This document shows positions 17,962 through 27,453 of a stretch of 64,000 nucleotides of DNA, one piece after another (positions within the stretch are counted from its first letter, which is position 1; every line of letters begins with the position of its first letter). Both the position numbers and the translations under genes were made by a program. The stretch comes from Candidatus Thermochlorobacteriaceae bacterium (GTDB lineage Bacteria; Bacteroidota; Chlorobiia; Chlorobiales; Thermochlorobacteraceae). The notes under the pieces were generated by a model that made no database searches, had not been told where the DNA came from, and saw only the letters and a list, made by a program, of their open reading frames with translations. The stretch spans positions 1 through 64,000 of the forward strand of contig JAJUFC010000008.1 in the NCBI GenBank assembly GCA_029263855.1. The letters run 5' to 3'.

Positions 17962-19407
17962 ATGCCATCTCGCCGCGACATTCTCAAAACCACTTCTCTT
18001 GCCTTGACAGGGTTTGGACTTGGAATTAACACTTTCAAATTTTCAGAAGCGTTTTCGGAAGAATTTAAGAGCAATCGTCCTGAACGAAACAAACGCAAAT
18101 TTACGAGCAATTCCGTTGATGCCACCATCGAGCGCGTGAAAAAAACGATTGCCGATAAAGAAATGGCTTGGCTTTTTGAAAACTGTTTTCCCAACACGCT
18201 CGACACCACGATTGAACATCACGGCAAGTTAAACGGGAAACTCGATACCTTTGTCATCACAGGCGATATTCCCGCCATGTGGCTTCGCGACTCGACCGCA
18301 CAAGTAACGCCCTACATTCCGCTTTGCAAAGACGACCGCGCCTTGCAGAGCCTAATTCTCGGCGTCATCAATCGCCAAACCAACTGCATCTTGATTGACC
18401 CTTACGCCAACGCTTTTAATTACGACAACAAAGAACAATCGCGATGGCACCAAGACAAAACCGCGATGCGCAACGAACTCCACGAGCGCAAATGGGAAAT
18501 CGATTCGCTTTGCTACGCCATTCGCCTCGCTTACCTCTATTGGAAAACGACAGGCGACGCTTCGTTTATGGATAAAGATTGGCAGGCGGCAATGAAACGC
18601 ATTTACGACGTCTTCCGCGAACAGCAACGCTTGCATGACGACGGCTCGTATCGATTCAAACGCGAATTTGCCGCTTGGTATGGCGACTTCATCGCCAACG
18701 ACGGACTCGGACTTCCCACAAAAAAAGTCGGCTTAATTCACTCTGCTTTCCGCCCTTCCGACGACGCTTGTTTGTTCCCATTTCTGATTCCTTCCAACTT
18801 TTTTGCGGTTGTCTCGCTTCGCCAACTTGCCGAAATGGTCTCTGTGGAATTGCGCGATAAAGCCTTTGCAACTTCGTGCCGCGCGTTCGCCGATGAACTC
18901 GAGCCGCTCCTTTACGAACACGGCAGAGCCGTTCATTTGAAGTATGGCTACTGCTACGCCTTTGAAACGGACGGATTCGGCAACCGCTATTTCATGGACG
19001 ACGGCAATTTGCCCTCGCTCATTTCGCTTCCGTATCTCGGTTGTGTTCCGATTGACGACGAAGTGTATCAAAACACGCGCAAGTTTATTTTATCCGACGA
19101 CCACATGTATTACTTCAAAGGCGAAGCGGGCGAAGGCTACGGCGGACCGCACGCCGGTTGGGAAATGATTTGGCACTTGGGCATCATTGCTGTTGCGCTC
19201 ACCTCAACGCGCGACGACGAAATCTTGAAGCAACTTAGAATCCTCAAAACAACGCACGCCGGCACGGGCTTTATGCACGAAGCCTTTCACAAAGACGATG
19301 CCAAACGCTTCACGCGCGCTTGGTTTGCGTGGGCAAACACGCTCTTCGGCGAACTGCTCTTGAAACTCGAGAAAGAACGCCCACATTTGCTTCGTAAATC
19401 ACTATGA
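17962..19407 (+). CDS. Glycoside hydrolase family 125 (exo-alpha-1,6-mannosidase type), Tat-exported
   Basis: 481 aa. The N-terminus SRRDILKTTSLALTG is a twin-arginine-like export signal. The body has the GH125 signature GDIPAMWLRDSTAQVTPYIPL, ALQSLILGVINRQ and HLKYGYCYAFETDGFGNRYFMDDGNLPSL. GH125 enzymes are metal-independent, inverting exo-acting mannosidases; the linkage is inferred from the family. It overlaps the GH31 gene by 4 bases (ATGA), so the two are translationally coupled and probably degrade one glycan together. Confidence 0.88.
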   Translation: MPSRRDILKTTSLALTGFGLGINTFKFSEAFSEEFKSNRPERNKRKFTSNSVDATIERVKKTIADKEMAWLFENCFPNTLDTTIEHHGKLNGKLDTFVITGDIPAMWLRDSTAQVTPYIPLCKDDRALQSLILGVINRQTNCILIDPYANAFNYDNKEQSRWHQDKTAMRNELHERKWEIDSLCYAIRLAYLYWKTTGDASFMDKDWQAAMKRIYDVFREQQRLHDDGSYRFKREFAAWYGDFIANDGLGLPTKKVGLIHSAFRPSDDACLFPFLIPSNFFAVVSLRQLAEMVSVELRDKAFATSCRAFADELEPLLYEHGRAVHLKYGYCYAFETDGFGNRYFMDDGNLPSLISLPYLGCVPIDDEVYQNTRKFILSDDHMYYFKGEAGEGYGGPHAGWEMIWHLGIIAVALTSTRDDEILKQLRILKTTHAGTGFMHEAFHKDDAKRFTRAWFAWANTLFGELLLKLEKERPHLLRKSL

Positions 19408-21551
19408 AAATACTCTCTCTCCTTTTTCTCTTTCTTAATTCGCTGTCGCTTCGCGCCCAATCCTACTACGAAGCGCAAGGCATTGTCTCGATCGAAGCCG
19501 AAACTATCGCATCGCGACAAGGCTTTTCGCTGAAACGTCAATACACGGGCGAAGGCTTGAAAAGTGATTCCTCTTACAGCGCCTTTGATGTTGAAATTGA
19601 ATTTTCACAAGCGGGCAATTACGACGTGTGGATTTTAGGTCGCGCCGAAAAGCCTGCCTCGTGCAAAGCCTCTCTCCGTATCGCCAATCAAACTACTGAA
19701 CTTGACTTTGGCGAACAGTTCTCGCTCATCTGGCAAAAAGCAACTCGCCCGCTTCCGATTTCCCGACTTGGCAAACACCGCCTCTCACTCCAAACATCGC
19801 AGCAGCAAGGGCTTTTGATTGATAAACTCATGCTCATTCGCAATGGATTTACCACGCCAAGCGGCATGGGCTTTTCAGAAACTTCATCTCGCACCGCAAC
19901 ACCAATCAAGACGGGCTTCGACAGTTCGCTCGTGATTCCGCCACATTGGGCATTTGGCGTGCTCTACGGCGGATACTCGAACCAACAAGAATCCGAAGCC
20001 ATCGTTCAACGCCTCGTTGACGACGGCTATCCGATTGATGCCTATTGGATTGATTCTTGGTTTTGGGATTATCAAACCAAAGGCAAAGGACCAAAGGGCT
20101 ACCTGGATTTTATCAGCGATACGCTCGCATTTCCGAATGTTGAATCGATGTGGAAGAAATTTGAATCGCTCAATGTGAAAGCAGGCATTTGGGTTTGGAA
20201 CACCATTTTGAAGGACGGCAACGAATTGGCATTTAGCGACTTCGAGTCACGCGGCTTTTTCAAGAGCGTTTATCTCAACAAAGACCGATGGCACAACAAA
20301 GATGGACATTCGCTCACTGGCGATATTGACTTCGCCAATCCTGATGCCGCCCGACTTTGGAAAGAAAAACTCAAACCGTTCTTTGATAAAGGACTAGACT
20401 TTCTCAAACTCGACCGCGAAGCCGACGTGCCTTATCTCAAAGCCAACTTTGAAGCAACAGCTGAACTCGGAAAAGAAACCAACGGGCGTGGCTTTATTCT
20501 CTCGCACCTCATGCATTCCGACAATCCCGACTTCAAAAAATATCCGACCAAGTGGACGGGCGACGCGAAAATTGCTTGGACACAGCCCGACTTCCCCGAC
20601 TTCTTGCAATACGCCATGGGTGGCTATAAAGAAAATATCGACATGATTGCAAACCCACGTCGCTCAACCTACGAAATTCCCTTTTTGGCTCACGATGCAG
20701 GCGGCTACGACTTCTTCGGCACGCGCGACACGCTTGATGGTTGGGACGAACTCTACATTCGTTGGATTCAATTCGCCTCGTTCAGTCCGATAATGACCGT
20801 GTTTTCAACTGCAAAAAATCCGCGACAGAATCACCCATATCTTTTCTCAAAAGAAGCACAAGAAAGTTTCAAGTTTTACACCGCACTGCGTCTCCGACTT
20901 TTTCCTTATCGCTATACCCTCGCCTTGAACACACGTTTGAACAGCACGCCAATGATTTCATCATCGCCCGAAACCCCTCATCAATTCTTGCTTGGACGCG
21001 ATTTATTCATCGCACCCGTTTTGGAACAAGGCGCAACCACAATGCTCGTTCATCTTCCCACAGGCAAATGGATTGATTTTTATTCCGAAGAAATTTACGA
21101 CGGCAATCAAACGATTCGCGTTCAAACGTCGCTCTTACGCCTTCCGATTTTCATTCGCAAAGGCGCGATTCTTCCAACAAGAAATGATGCGCGAAGCATT
21201 GAACTTGGCTCAAACGACACGCTCACACTTGACATCTACCCCGATGGTTTTTCGTCCTTTACCTTGCTTGAAGACGACGGCAAAAGCAACGATTACCTAA
21301 GCGGCGGCATTGGCAGAACCGCGATTTCATACTCGGAACAAGAAAAATATTTAACGATTGAAGAGATGCAGGGCAAGTTTGAGGGCTTCCCAAAAGAGCG
21401 ATTTTTGAATGTTAAAATTCACTTCGTCAAAAGCGCAACTAGCGTCGCACACAACGGAAATGCCTTTTCAGGCTTCGCGATTGAGAACGGCGTCTTGAAC
21501 ATTCCGCTCACGATTTCAACTAACAAGAGGCACACAATTCAGTGGAAGTGA
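19404..21551 (+). CDS. Glycoside hydrolase family 31 (alpha-glucosidase/alpha-xylosidase type), secreted
   Basis: 715 aa. Signal peptide ~1-19 (LSLRAQS); a beta-sandwich of carbohydrate-binding type (~25-140); the GH31 barrel (~175-500) with PPHWAFGVLYGG, IDSWFWDY and the nucleophile region DFLKLDREADVP, in which Asp337 aligns with the family aspartate; then beta domains (DLFIAPVLEQGATTMLVHLPTGKWIDFYSE). It cleaves alpha-glycosides with retention. Substrate is open: the motif KLDRE differs from the usual WxDMNE. It ends 2 bp before the convergent fluoride-channel gene. Confidence 0.88.
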   Translation: MKILSLLFLFLNSLSLRAQSYYEAQGIVSIEAETIASRQGFSLKRQYTGEGLKSDSSYSAFDVEIEFSQAGNYDVWILGRAEKPASCKASLRIANQTTELDFGEQFSLIWQKATRPLPISRLGKHRLSLQTSQQQGLLIDKLMLIRNGFTTPSGMGFSETSSRTATPIKTGFDSSLVIPPHWAFGVLYGGYSNQQESEAIVQRLVDDGYPIDAYWIDSWFWDYQTKGKGPKGYLDFISDTLAFPNVESMWKKFESLNVKAGIWVWNTILKDGNELAFSDFESRGFFKSVYLNKDRWHNKDGHSLTGDIDFANPDAARLWKEKLKPFFDKGLDFLKLDREADVPYLKANFEATAELGKETNGRGFILSHLMHSDNPDFKKYPTKWTGDAKIAWTQPDFPDFLQYAMGGYKENIDMIANPRRSTYEIPFLAHDAGGYDFFGTRDTLDGWDELYIRWIQFASFSPIMTVFSTAKNPRQNHPYLFSKEAQESFKFYTALRLRLFPYRYTLALNTRLNSTPMISSSPETPHQFLLGRDLFIAPVLEQGATTMLVHLPTGKWIDFYSEEIYDGNQTIRVQTSLLRLPIFIRKGAILPTRNDARSIELGSNDTLTLDIYPDGFSSFTLLEDDGKSNDYLSGGIGRTAISYSEQEKYLTIEEMQGKFEGFPKERFLNVKIHFVKSATSVAHNGNAFSGFAIENGVLNIPLTISTNKRHTIQWK

Positions 21552-21552
21552 G

Positions 21553-21942
21553 TTACAAATGTCTGACGAGTGAAATGCCAAGGTAGGTCGCAAGGAAACA
21601 GATAACCAGCGAGCCTGTGATGTTTAGGAGGGCGACGAAATACTTTCCGTTGAGCAAGAGTTCGACGGTTTCAAAACTGAATGTGGAAAATGTGGTCAAT
21701 CCGCCTAAGAAGCCTGTTGTGAGTGCAATTCGCAATGTTGGAGAAATCACACTGCCGCGCAAGGCAACTTCAAAAATAATTCCGATGATAAACGAGCCGA
21801 TGATGTTGACGGCGAGCGTGCCGTAAGGGAAAGATTTTCCAAGCCATGCGTTTAGCCCGCTTGAAATCAGATAGCGCGAAATGCAACCGGCACCACCAAA
21901 CAATCCAATCATCGTAAGAGTCAAAAATTTTTGTTGTTCCAT
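21553..21942 (-). CDS. crcB: Fluoride ion channel CrcB/FluC
   Basis: 129 aa with four membrane helices. Family marks are GGAGCISRYLIS, the FPYGTLAVNIIGSFIIG segment and TTGFLGGLTTFSTFSFE, which holds the pore phenylalanines. It works as a dual-topology dimer exporting fluoride. No fluoride riboswitch is visible upstream. It follows the small membrane protein gene by 9 bp in the same direction. Confidence 0.93.
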   Translation of the reverse strand: MEQQKFLTLTMIGLFGGAGCISRYLISSGLNAWLGKSFPYGTLAVNIIGSFIIGIIFEVALRGSVISPTLRIALTTGFLGGLTTFSTFSFETVELLLNGKYFVALLNITGSLVICFLATYLGISLVRHL

Positions 21943-21951
21943 TTCACAGGT

Positions 21952-22164
21952 TTAGTCTTTGCCCTCTCGGCTCTTGCGTTGATAGACGATTTCTTCATAG
22001 ATGCTGATGAGTTCGTTGTAGATGCCAATGCCGATAATCGTTGGTGCCCAAAGCCCAACAAAGATTCCAGCAAGTTCATGGTTGGGGCTTGTTGCAAAAA
22101 CAAAAAGGTAAATTGAAAGTGCGATTGAAATTCCTGCGCCCAAGAAGTAGTAAATCGGCTTCAT
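21952..22164 (-). CDS. Small two-helix membrane protein
   Basis: 70 aa. Two hydrophobic segments (~5-24 and ~32-52) and a charged C-terminal tail (YEEIVYQRKSREGKD). No named family recognised. Its position 9 bp before crcB suggests cotranscription. The ATG at 22164 begins the first helix. Confidence 0.6.
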   Translation of the reverse strand: MKPIYYFLGAGISIALSIYLFVFATSPNHELAGIFVGLWAPTIIGIGIYNELISIYEEIVYQRKSREGKD

Positions 22165-22267
22165 GATTGGTTTTTACTTTTTGAAACAGTTGAGGAATTT
22201 AAGCAAGATTCGTTTCAGTTTTTGTAACTTCGTTCATCACTTTTCACAACTCAAATATATTTTACAC

Positions 22268-22573
22268 ATGAAGATTTTATCTTTTGTTCTCGCGCTTTTC
22301 GTCTTTATCGGTTGCGGTTCTGAAAAAAAAGAAACCCCAAAACCCGCCGTCGTGAAAGTTTCTTTTAAGATTGACGGAATGGTTTGCACCAGCTGCGAAA
22401 AATCGATTGAATCAAAATTGACCAAGATTGAGGGCGTAAAGTCTGTGAATGTAAGCCAAGAAAGCGGCGACGCCGAAGTTGAATTTGATGCGTCCAAAAT
22501 CAACGAAGAAAAGTTGCTTGCTGGCATTAGCGAATTGGGCTACAAAGCCGCCGTTAAATCAGCACAACAATAA
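22268..22573 (+). CDS. Lipoprotein with heavy-metal-associated (HMA) domain
   Basis: 101 aa. A lipoprotein signal peptide ends at VFIGC, followed by a short linker and an HMA domain (~32-98) with the metal site DGMVCTSCEKSI (CxxC) and ISELGYKA near the end. HMA domains bind Cu(I), Zn(II) or Hg(II); membrane tethering suggests metal capture or hand-over in the periplasm. The ATG at 22268 starts the signal peptide; the upstream extension is not conserved-looking. The YtxH gene follows 13 bp later. Confidence 0.85.
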   Translation: MKILSFVLALFVFIGCGSEKKETPKPAVVKVSFKIDGMVCTSCEKSIESKLTKIEGVKSVNVSQESGDAEVEFDASKINEEKLLAGISELGYKAAVKSAQQ

Positions 22574-22586
22574 CGTTTTTAGCAGT

Positions 22587-22949
22587 ATGCAGAAGAATGA
22601 GTTTTACAAGGGTCTATTTTGGGGGACGCTACTTGGTGCGGGGATAGGCACCGTGATGGGCATTCTCTTTGCACCGCGCAAAGGTGAAGACACACGCCGC
22701 GCCTTGTTCGAGAGTTTGAACGCGGGTTTGAACCCGCAATTTGAATCGCCGCTCGGCGAGATGCCCGTTCCCAATAGCATTCCGCCCAAAGAAGGTGCGA
22801 TGCCCGCCGACATAGAAAATGAAGCCAAACGCCGCGCCGACGACATCATCGACGAAGCGCGCGTCGAAGCGCAACGCCTCATTCGAGAAGCTAACATGCT
22901 TCTGCGAGAAGCCGAAAAATCGGGCAAAGGCAACCACAACGGCACATAA
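22587..22949 (+). CDS. YtxH-domain protein
   Basis: 120 aa. One N-terminal membrane-like segment with FWGTLLGAGIGTVMGILFAPRKGEDTR, the YtxH signature, followed by a Pro-rich stretch and a long charged helix (ENEAKRRADDIIDEARVEAQRL). Such proteins are small membrane-linked proteins often tied to stress, with no defined biochemistry. Sits in a run of four same-strand genes from 22268 to 24372. Confidence 0.75.
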   Translation: MQKNEFYKGLFWGTLLGAGIGTVMGILFAPRKGEDTRRALFESLNAGLNPQFESPLGEMPVPNSIPPKEGAMPADIENEAKRRADDIIDEARVEAQRLIREANMLLREAEKSGKGNHNGT

Positions 22950-22960
22950 TCATTTAAGCG

Positions 22961-23734
22961 ATGCTCGCCTACTTGTCGCGAAATCTCGATGCAAAACAAA
23001 AAAGCGTGATGCTTCTTCACGCTTTTCCTCTTTCTGCGGAGATGTGGTCGCTACAACTCGATGCGCTCGCCGACAACGGCTACGCCGCCCTCGCGCCAAA
23101 CGCTTTCGGCTTTGACGATTCGCCGCAAAAACAGAATTGGACGTTCAACGATTACGCCGACGCGCTCGCCGAGTTGATGCAATCGCTCGGCATTTCGCAA
23201 GCGACGCTCGTCGGCATTTCAATGGGCGGATACACAGCCTTCGCCTTTTGGAAAAAATATCCCGATAAAGTCAAATCGCTTGTCCTGTGCGCGACGCGCG
23301 CCGACGCCGATTCGCCCGAAGCCAAAGCCGCTCGAATGGAGTTCATTGATGCGCTCTTGAAAAACGGAATTGAAGAAGCCGTCAAGCGAATGATTCCAAA
23401 ACTTCTCAGCGCAACGTCTCACCGCTCTCGCCCTGAACTTCTCAAGCGGGTTGAATCTATCATTCGCAAGCAGTCCCCACAAGCGATTGAGGAAACGCTC
23501 AAAGCCCTTGCCTCACGCGACGATTCCGTTCCGCTTCTCGCGTCCATCAACGTGCCGACGCTCGTGATCGGTGGCGCAGAAGACGCTTTGATGAGCGAAG
23601 CCGTCTTGAAAACCATTCACAGCGGCATTTCAAACAGCCAAATGCACATCATTCAAGGCGCGGGACATCTCCCGAACCTCGAGGAACCCGACATTTTCAA
23701 CTTTTACCTTTTAGAACGCTTGCGCAACCTTTAA
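22961..23734 (+). CDS. Alpha/beta-fold hydrolase
   Basis: 257 aa. It has the oxyanion motif LLHAFPLSAEMW, the nucleophile elbow GISMGGYTAF (Ser), an acid near GGAEDALM and the histidine in GAGHLPNLE. Closest in style to 3-oxoadipate enol-lactonase-like and esterase members, but the substrate cannot be assigned. It starts 11 bp after the YtxH gene. Confidence 0.85.
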   Translation: MLAYLSRNLDAKQKSVMLLHAFPLSAEMWSLQLDALADNGYAALAPNAFGFDDSPQKQNWTFNDYADALAELMQSLGISQATLVGISMGGYTAFAFWKKYPDKVKSLVLCATRADADSPEAKAARMEFIDALLKNGIEEAVKRMIPKLLSATSHRSRPELLKRVESIIRKQSPQAIEETLKALASRDDSVPLLASINVPTLVIGGAEDALMSEAVLKTIHSGISNSQMHIIQGAGHLPNLEEPDIFNFYLLERLRNL

Positions 23735-23739
23735 GACCA

Positions 23740-24372
23740 ATGTTTCTTTTCATTGATGGGGCAAGTCCCTCGTTCAGTCTCGAGAATTTTTTCCTCACTT
23801 TCATTCCGCTCTTCGTTGCGATTGACGCGCCGGGTGCCCTGCCGATTTTCATTGGTCTCACACAGTCGTTTCCCGATGACCAACGTCGCCGCCTCACGAC
23901 GCAAGCTGTGCTTACGGCGTTTGCCATCGCCATCGTGATTATGATTGGCGGACAACAGATTTTCGGTTTTCTTGGCATCACCATCTCCGATTTCCGAATC
24001 GCAGGCGGCTTAATTTTGCTTCTTCTTGCGATTCGCGATTTAGTGCAGTCGGGTGCCGACGAGTCCAAACAGCCTGCCGACCCTGAACACATCAGCATCG
24101 TTCCGCTTGGCATTCCGCTCATCGCGGGTCCTGCCGTGCTCACCACTTTGCTGATTCTCAACGACGCTTACGGCTTTCTGATGACGACGCTCTCGCTCAT
24201 CTTGAACCTGTTGATTGTGTTTTTGCTCTTCTACTTTTCGGAGTATGTGCGGAAGCTGATGGGACCAAACGGCGCGAAAGCGGTCGCGAAAGTTGCCGCG
24301 TTATTTATGGCGGCAATCGCCGTGATGATGATCCGCGTCGGCATTTTAGACGTAATTTCCCAAGTCAAGTAA
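23740..24372 (+). CDS. MarC-family integral membrane protein
   Basis: 210 aa with six hydrophobic helices. Family marks are FIPLFVAIDAPGALPIFIGLT, FRIAGGLILLLLAIRDL and the VPLGIPLIAGPAVLTTLLIL segment. MarC proteins have no firm transport function. It begins 5 bp after the hydrolase gene, and its stop abuts the convergent cysteine desulfurase gene. Confidence 0.88.
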   Translation: MFLFIDGASPSFSLENFFLTFIPLFVAIDAPGALPIFIGLTQSFPDDQRRRLTTQAVLTAFAIAIVIMIGGQQIFGFLGITISDFRIAGGLILLLLAIRDLVQSGADESKQPADPEHISIVPLGIPLIAGPAVLTTLLILNDAYGFLMTTLSLILNLLIVFLLFYFSEYVRKLMGPNGAKAVAKVAALFMAAIAVMMIRVGILDVISQVK

Positions 24373-25530
24373 TTAGAGCAATCGTTTGAGCACATTAGCA
24401 AATCGCCCCGCCGCTTCGCTTGCCTGCTCCATCGTATTAAACTTCGAGAACGAGACCCTCACGCTTGCACGCGCTTCGTGTTCGGTTTTTCCAAGTGCTA
24501 AGAGCACATGCGACGGCTTCGCTGTTCCGCTGGTGCACGCGCTTCCGCTTGAAACAGCAATGCCTGCCGCATCTAACGCGAGCAAAAGCACATCGCCCGC
24601 GAGTTTTTGCTTGGCTGAAATCGGAAACGAGAGATTGACGATGTGCGGCAGTTTGTTTTCCAAGTCGCCGTTCAAACGAAACGGCACGTCGTTCTCTGAA
24701 AGCGCGTCGAGAAACGCTTTTTGAAGCGACTGCGCATGTAAGTTTGTTTGTTGGAGATTTTGTTGAGACCGTTTGAACGCTTTGGCGAGGGCGACACTGA
24801 ACGCCACGTTTTCCGTGCTGGCGCGGCGATTGCGCTCGTGCGTTCCGCCATGCAAGAGCGATTCCATTTGAACGCCCGTGCGAATGTAAATCGCTCCAAT
24901 GCCTTTTGGCGCGTGAAATTTGTGTCCTGAAATCGCCATTACATCTACGCCAAGTTCATCGACGTTGAGTTTCAATTTGCCCGCGCTTTGAACCGCGTCT
25001 GTGTGGAAAATTGCGTTGTAGGATTTTGCTATCGCCGCGATTTCCTTGATGGGGTTGATGTTGCCAAGTTCGTTGTTGGCGTGCATAATGGAAATGAGGC
25101 GCGTTTCGTTGGGGCGAATTTTGCGTTTCAAGTCGTCCAAGTCCAACCGTCCGCGCTCGTCGTGCGCGACGAAATCAACCGCCACGCCGAATTTTCTTTG
25201 AAGCCATTCGACCGTTTCCAAAACCGCCTTGTGTTCCAACTTTGACGTGATAATTTGAATCGGCTTGCCAAGCGTTGCCAACACAACGCCTTTGAGGGCA
25301 AGATTATCGGCTTCTGTTCCGCTCGATGTAAAAAAGACTTCCGATGGCTTCGCGCCGATTTCTTTCGCCAGTTCTTCTCTTGCGAGTTCGAGCGCGTTCC
25401 TCGTTTGCTGTCCAAACGAATGAATCGAGGAAGCGTTTCCGAAATGTTCATCGAGAAATGGCTTGATTTCATTGATGATTTCAGGCGCGACAGGCGTTGT
25501 CGAGGCGTTATCGAGATAAATGCGATTCAT
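24373..25530 (-). CDS. Cysteine desulfurase (NifS/IscS family)
   Basis: 385 aa. PLP lysine in SGHKFHAPKGIGAIYIR, HTDAVQSAGK before it, and the active-site cysteine loop VSSGSACTSGTAKPSHVL near residue 320. It removes sulfur from cysteine for Fe-S cluster or tRNA thiolation. The start YLDNASTTPVAPEI agrees with the family from ATG 25530. No iscU, iscR or mnmA lies next to it, so the sulfur acceptor is not indicated. Confidence 0.9.
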   Translation of the reverse strand: MNRIYLDNASTTPVAPEIINEIKPFLDEHFGNASSIHSFGQQTRNALELAREELAKEIGAKPSEVFFTSSGTEADNLALKGVVLATLGKPIQIITSKLEHKAVLETVEWLQRKFGVAVDFVAHDERGRLDLDDLKRKIRPNETRLISIMHANNELGNINPIKEIAAIAKSYNAIFHTDAVQSAGKLKLNVDELGVDVMAISGHKFHAPKGIGAIYIRTGVQMESLLHGGTHERNRRASTENVAFSVALAKAFKRSQQNLQQTNLHAQSLQKAFLDALSENDVPFRLNGDLENKLPHIVNLSFPISAKQKLAGDVLLLALDAAGIAVSSGSACTSGTAKPSHVLLALGKTEHEARASVRVSFSKFNTMEQASEAAGRFANVLKRLL

Positions 25531-25653
25531 TTTGAACGACGGTTGTTAAACTTTTGACAATCTTTTGACGCGAACAAAAGCAACTTTGCGATTTTTCAAA
25601 CGAACATCACAAAGCGCGTTAAGCGCATTTCGCCAATTTTAATTTCAATTATT

Positions 25654-26700
25654 ATGAAGCCAAACATTACGCTTTTCACGCTTTTGCTTTCCGCCCTCTT
25701 CGCTTCGTTTTCGCTTTCCGCTCAAAGTTTGCGACTCGAATACTCGGAAGATGACGATGAGATTGAATTCCTTGATGAACACGATGAAGAAGACGACTCG
25801 CGCGACAAAAAGAAGAAGAAACACGCGCTTGAACTTGATGCGGAAAAAGGACGCATTTACTACTACCATTCCGAAAACAAACGCCAACGCTCAAAGATTC
25901 GCCGCAAGTGGCATAACGCGTTCGACCGCTTTTACGACGATATGCCGCTCTTTAAGTTCGAGAAGAAGCCTTCGGTGAGCGTCGCCTTCGGCACGCAAGG
26001 CTCGCTTTACGCTCCCCCCAACGCTCCAATCGCATTCACCTATTTTGATGCGTCGCTCGGCTACGTCAAAGACGAATTTTCTTTTAGCGAGGTAACGCGC
26101 TACGGACATCAATACTTGTTTCTCTCGAACCAACGCGACCTCGATGCGAGTTTGAGTTTCAACGCTTTGACGGGCATTGGGTCAACGGCTTGGCGGGTCG
26201 GATTGGGCAGTCGTCAAGGCTATGGTTATCAGAGCGGCGAATTTTCTTTTACGCCCTATCATGGCAACGCGGCGGTTTGGACGCACATCAATTACGCGAA
26301 TTTCGCTTCGCTTTCCGAGTCGGAACGACTGTTGCTTGCGGATTACAACAACGCCATTCGCTTCGGCACGATGACGGAAGGCGGCTTGCGCGTTAGATTC
26401 ATCGCGCCCATTGCGTTGGATATTTCGTTTCAGCGAACGATTGTGATGCGCCGCTTCGTGTTTTGGCAATGGGTTGGAAGTTACGGGCTTGAAGCTTTGT
26501 CGCAATCGCTTCTCGACGGATTCATTCGGGAAATTTACAAGTCGTCGCCCGTCTTCGCTCCGATTATGAACTTCGCGCTCAAAAATGGTTTGGCTTACGG
26601 CATTTACCAACTGCGACGCGAGAAGATGAACGTTCCGTTTGACAGCGAAGCCCCTCTTCACTTCGATATGTTTCGCGTCGGCGCAACTTTTTCTTTTTGA
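25654..26700 (+). CDS. Secreted or outer-membrane protein of unknown function
   Basis: 348 aa. Signal peptide ~1-23 (SLSAQS), then an acidic block (EDDDEIEFLDEHDEEDD), a basic block (KKKKK), and from ~100 onward alternating aromatic strands ending in FRVGATFSF, a C-terminal phenylalanine typical of outer-membrane beta-barrels. No named family recognised; a small barrel is an inference from the pattern. Confidence 0.6.
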   Translation: MKPNITLFTLLLSALFASFSLSAQSLRLEYSEDDDEIEFLDEHDEEDDSRDKKKKKHALELDAEKGRIYYYHSENKRQRSKIRRKWHNAFDRFYDDMPLFKFEKKPSVSVAFGTQGSLYAPPNAPIAFTYFDASLGYVKDEFSFSEVTRYGHQYLFLSNQRDLDASLSFNALTGIGSTAWRVGLGSRQGYGYQSGEFSFTPYHGNAAVWTHINYANFASLSESERLLLADYNNAIRFGTMTEGGLRVRFIAPIALDISFQRTIVMRRFVFWQWVGSYGLEALSQSLLDGFIREIYKSSPVFAPIMNFALKNGLAYGIYQLRREKMNVPFDSEAPLHFDMFRVGATFSF

Positions 26701-26706
26701 GATTTT

Positions 26707-27396
26707 TCAAACGGCGATAACGACGACTTTTTCTTGGAATTTTTCGCCCAAAAAATCAATCGAATGTTGCTCGATGTGTTCAGGAAAAGCCAGCCGCTCC
26801 GCGCCGTCAATCAAGGCTTGTCCGATTTCTTCTTCCAAGTCTCCGCCTTTAAGGCAAAGCAGTTTGCCGCCTTTTTTGAGGAGCGGTCGGCACCACGCGC
26901 ACAGTTCGGGCATCGCCGCGACTTGTCGGCTGACAATGACGTCGAACTTGACGTTCTTTAATTCATCGGAGCGAGATTTTTGAGCCAACGCATTTTTCAG
27001 TTCCAGCTTTTGAATCATATCCGCGCAAGCCGCGATTTTTTTTCCGATGGAATCGATGAGCAAAAAGTATGTATTCGGAAACACAATCGCGAGCGGGATT
27101 CCGGGCAATCCGCCGCCCGTTCCTAAATCCAAGACGCGCTCTTTGGGCTTGAACGAATGAAATAATCCAATCGCAAGCGAATGAAGCACGTGCTTCGTCA
27201 GAACCGCGTCTTCGTCTTTGCGCGAAATGAGATTGACTTTTTTATTCCAGTCCAAGAGCAATTCAGCGTATTTCCACAGTTGCGCTTGTTGATGTTCAGT
27301 CAGTGAAAGTCCTTTTTCGCTTAGGAGTTTGACAAGATTTGTCAGTTCTGTGCGGTTCAAATCACATTGCGGTTTTGTTTCTGAAAGTTCGTTCAA
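26707..27396 (-). CDS. rsmG: 16S rRNA (guanine-N7) methyltransferase RsmG
   Basis: 229 aa. SAM-binding motif VLDLGTGGGLPGIPLAIVFPNT, then LIDSIGKKIAACADM and the VIVSRQVAAMPELC stretch; N-terminal WNKKVNLISRKDED is typical. It methylates G527 (E. coli numbering) of 16S rRNA. The frame opens with TTG at 27396 (MNELSETK); no ATG occurs before residue ~120, so a TTG start is likely. Confidence 0.88.
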   Translation of the reverse strand: MNELSETKPQCDLNRTELTNLVKLLSEKGLSLTEHQQAQLWKYAELLLDWNKKVNLISRKDEDAVLTKHVLHSLAIGLFHSFKPKERVLDLGTGGGLPGIPLAIVFPNTYFLLIDSIGKKIAACADMIQKLELKNALAQKSRSDELKNVKFDVIVSRQVAAMPELCAWCRPLLKKGGKLLCLKGGDLEEEIGQALIDGAERLAFPEHIEQHSIDFLGEKFQEKVVVIAV

Positions 27397-27453
27397 AGAT
27401 ATGTATTTTTATCGTCTCGTATTTTTACGCCAACGCATCTTGTTTTGCTGAAT

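Noticed and set aside
22165-22267. Fluoride riboswitch before the crcB operon
   Set aside because: The conserved GGNGAUGG start and pseudoknot pattern are absent.
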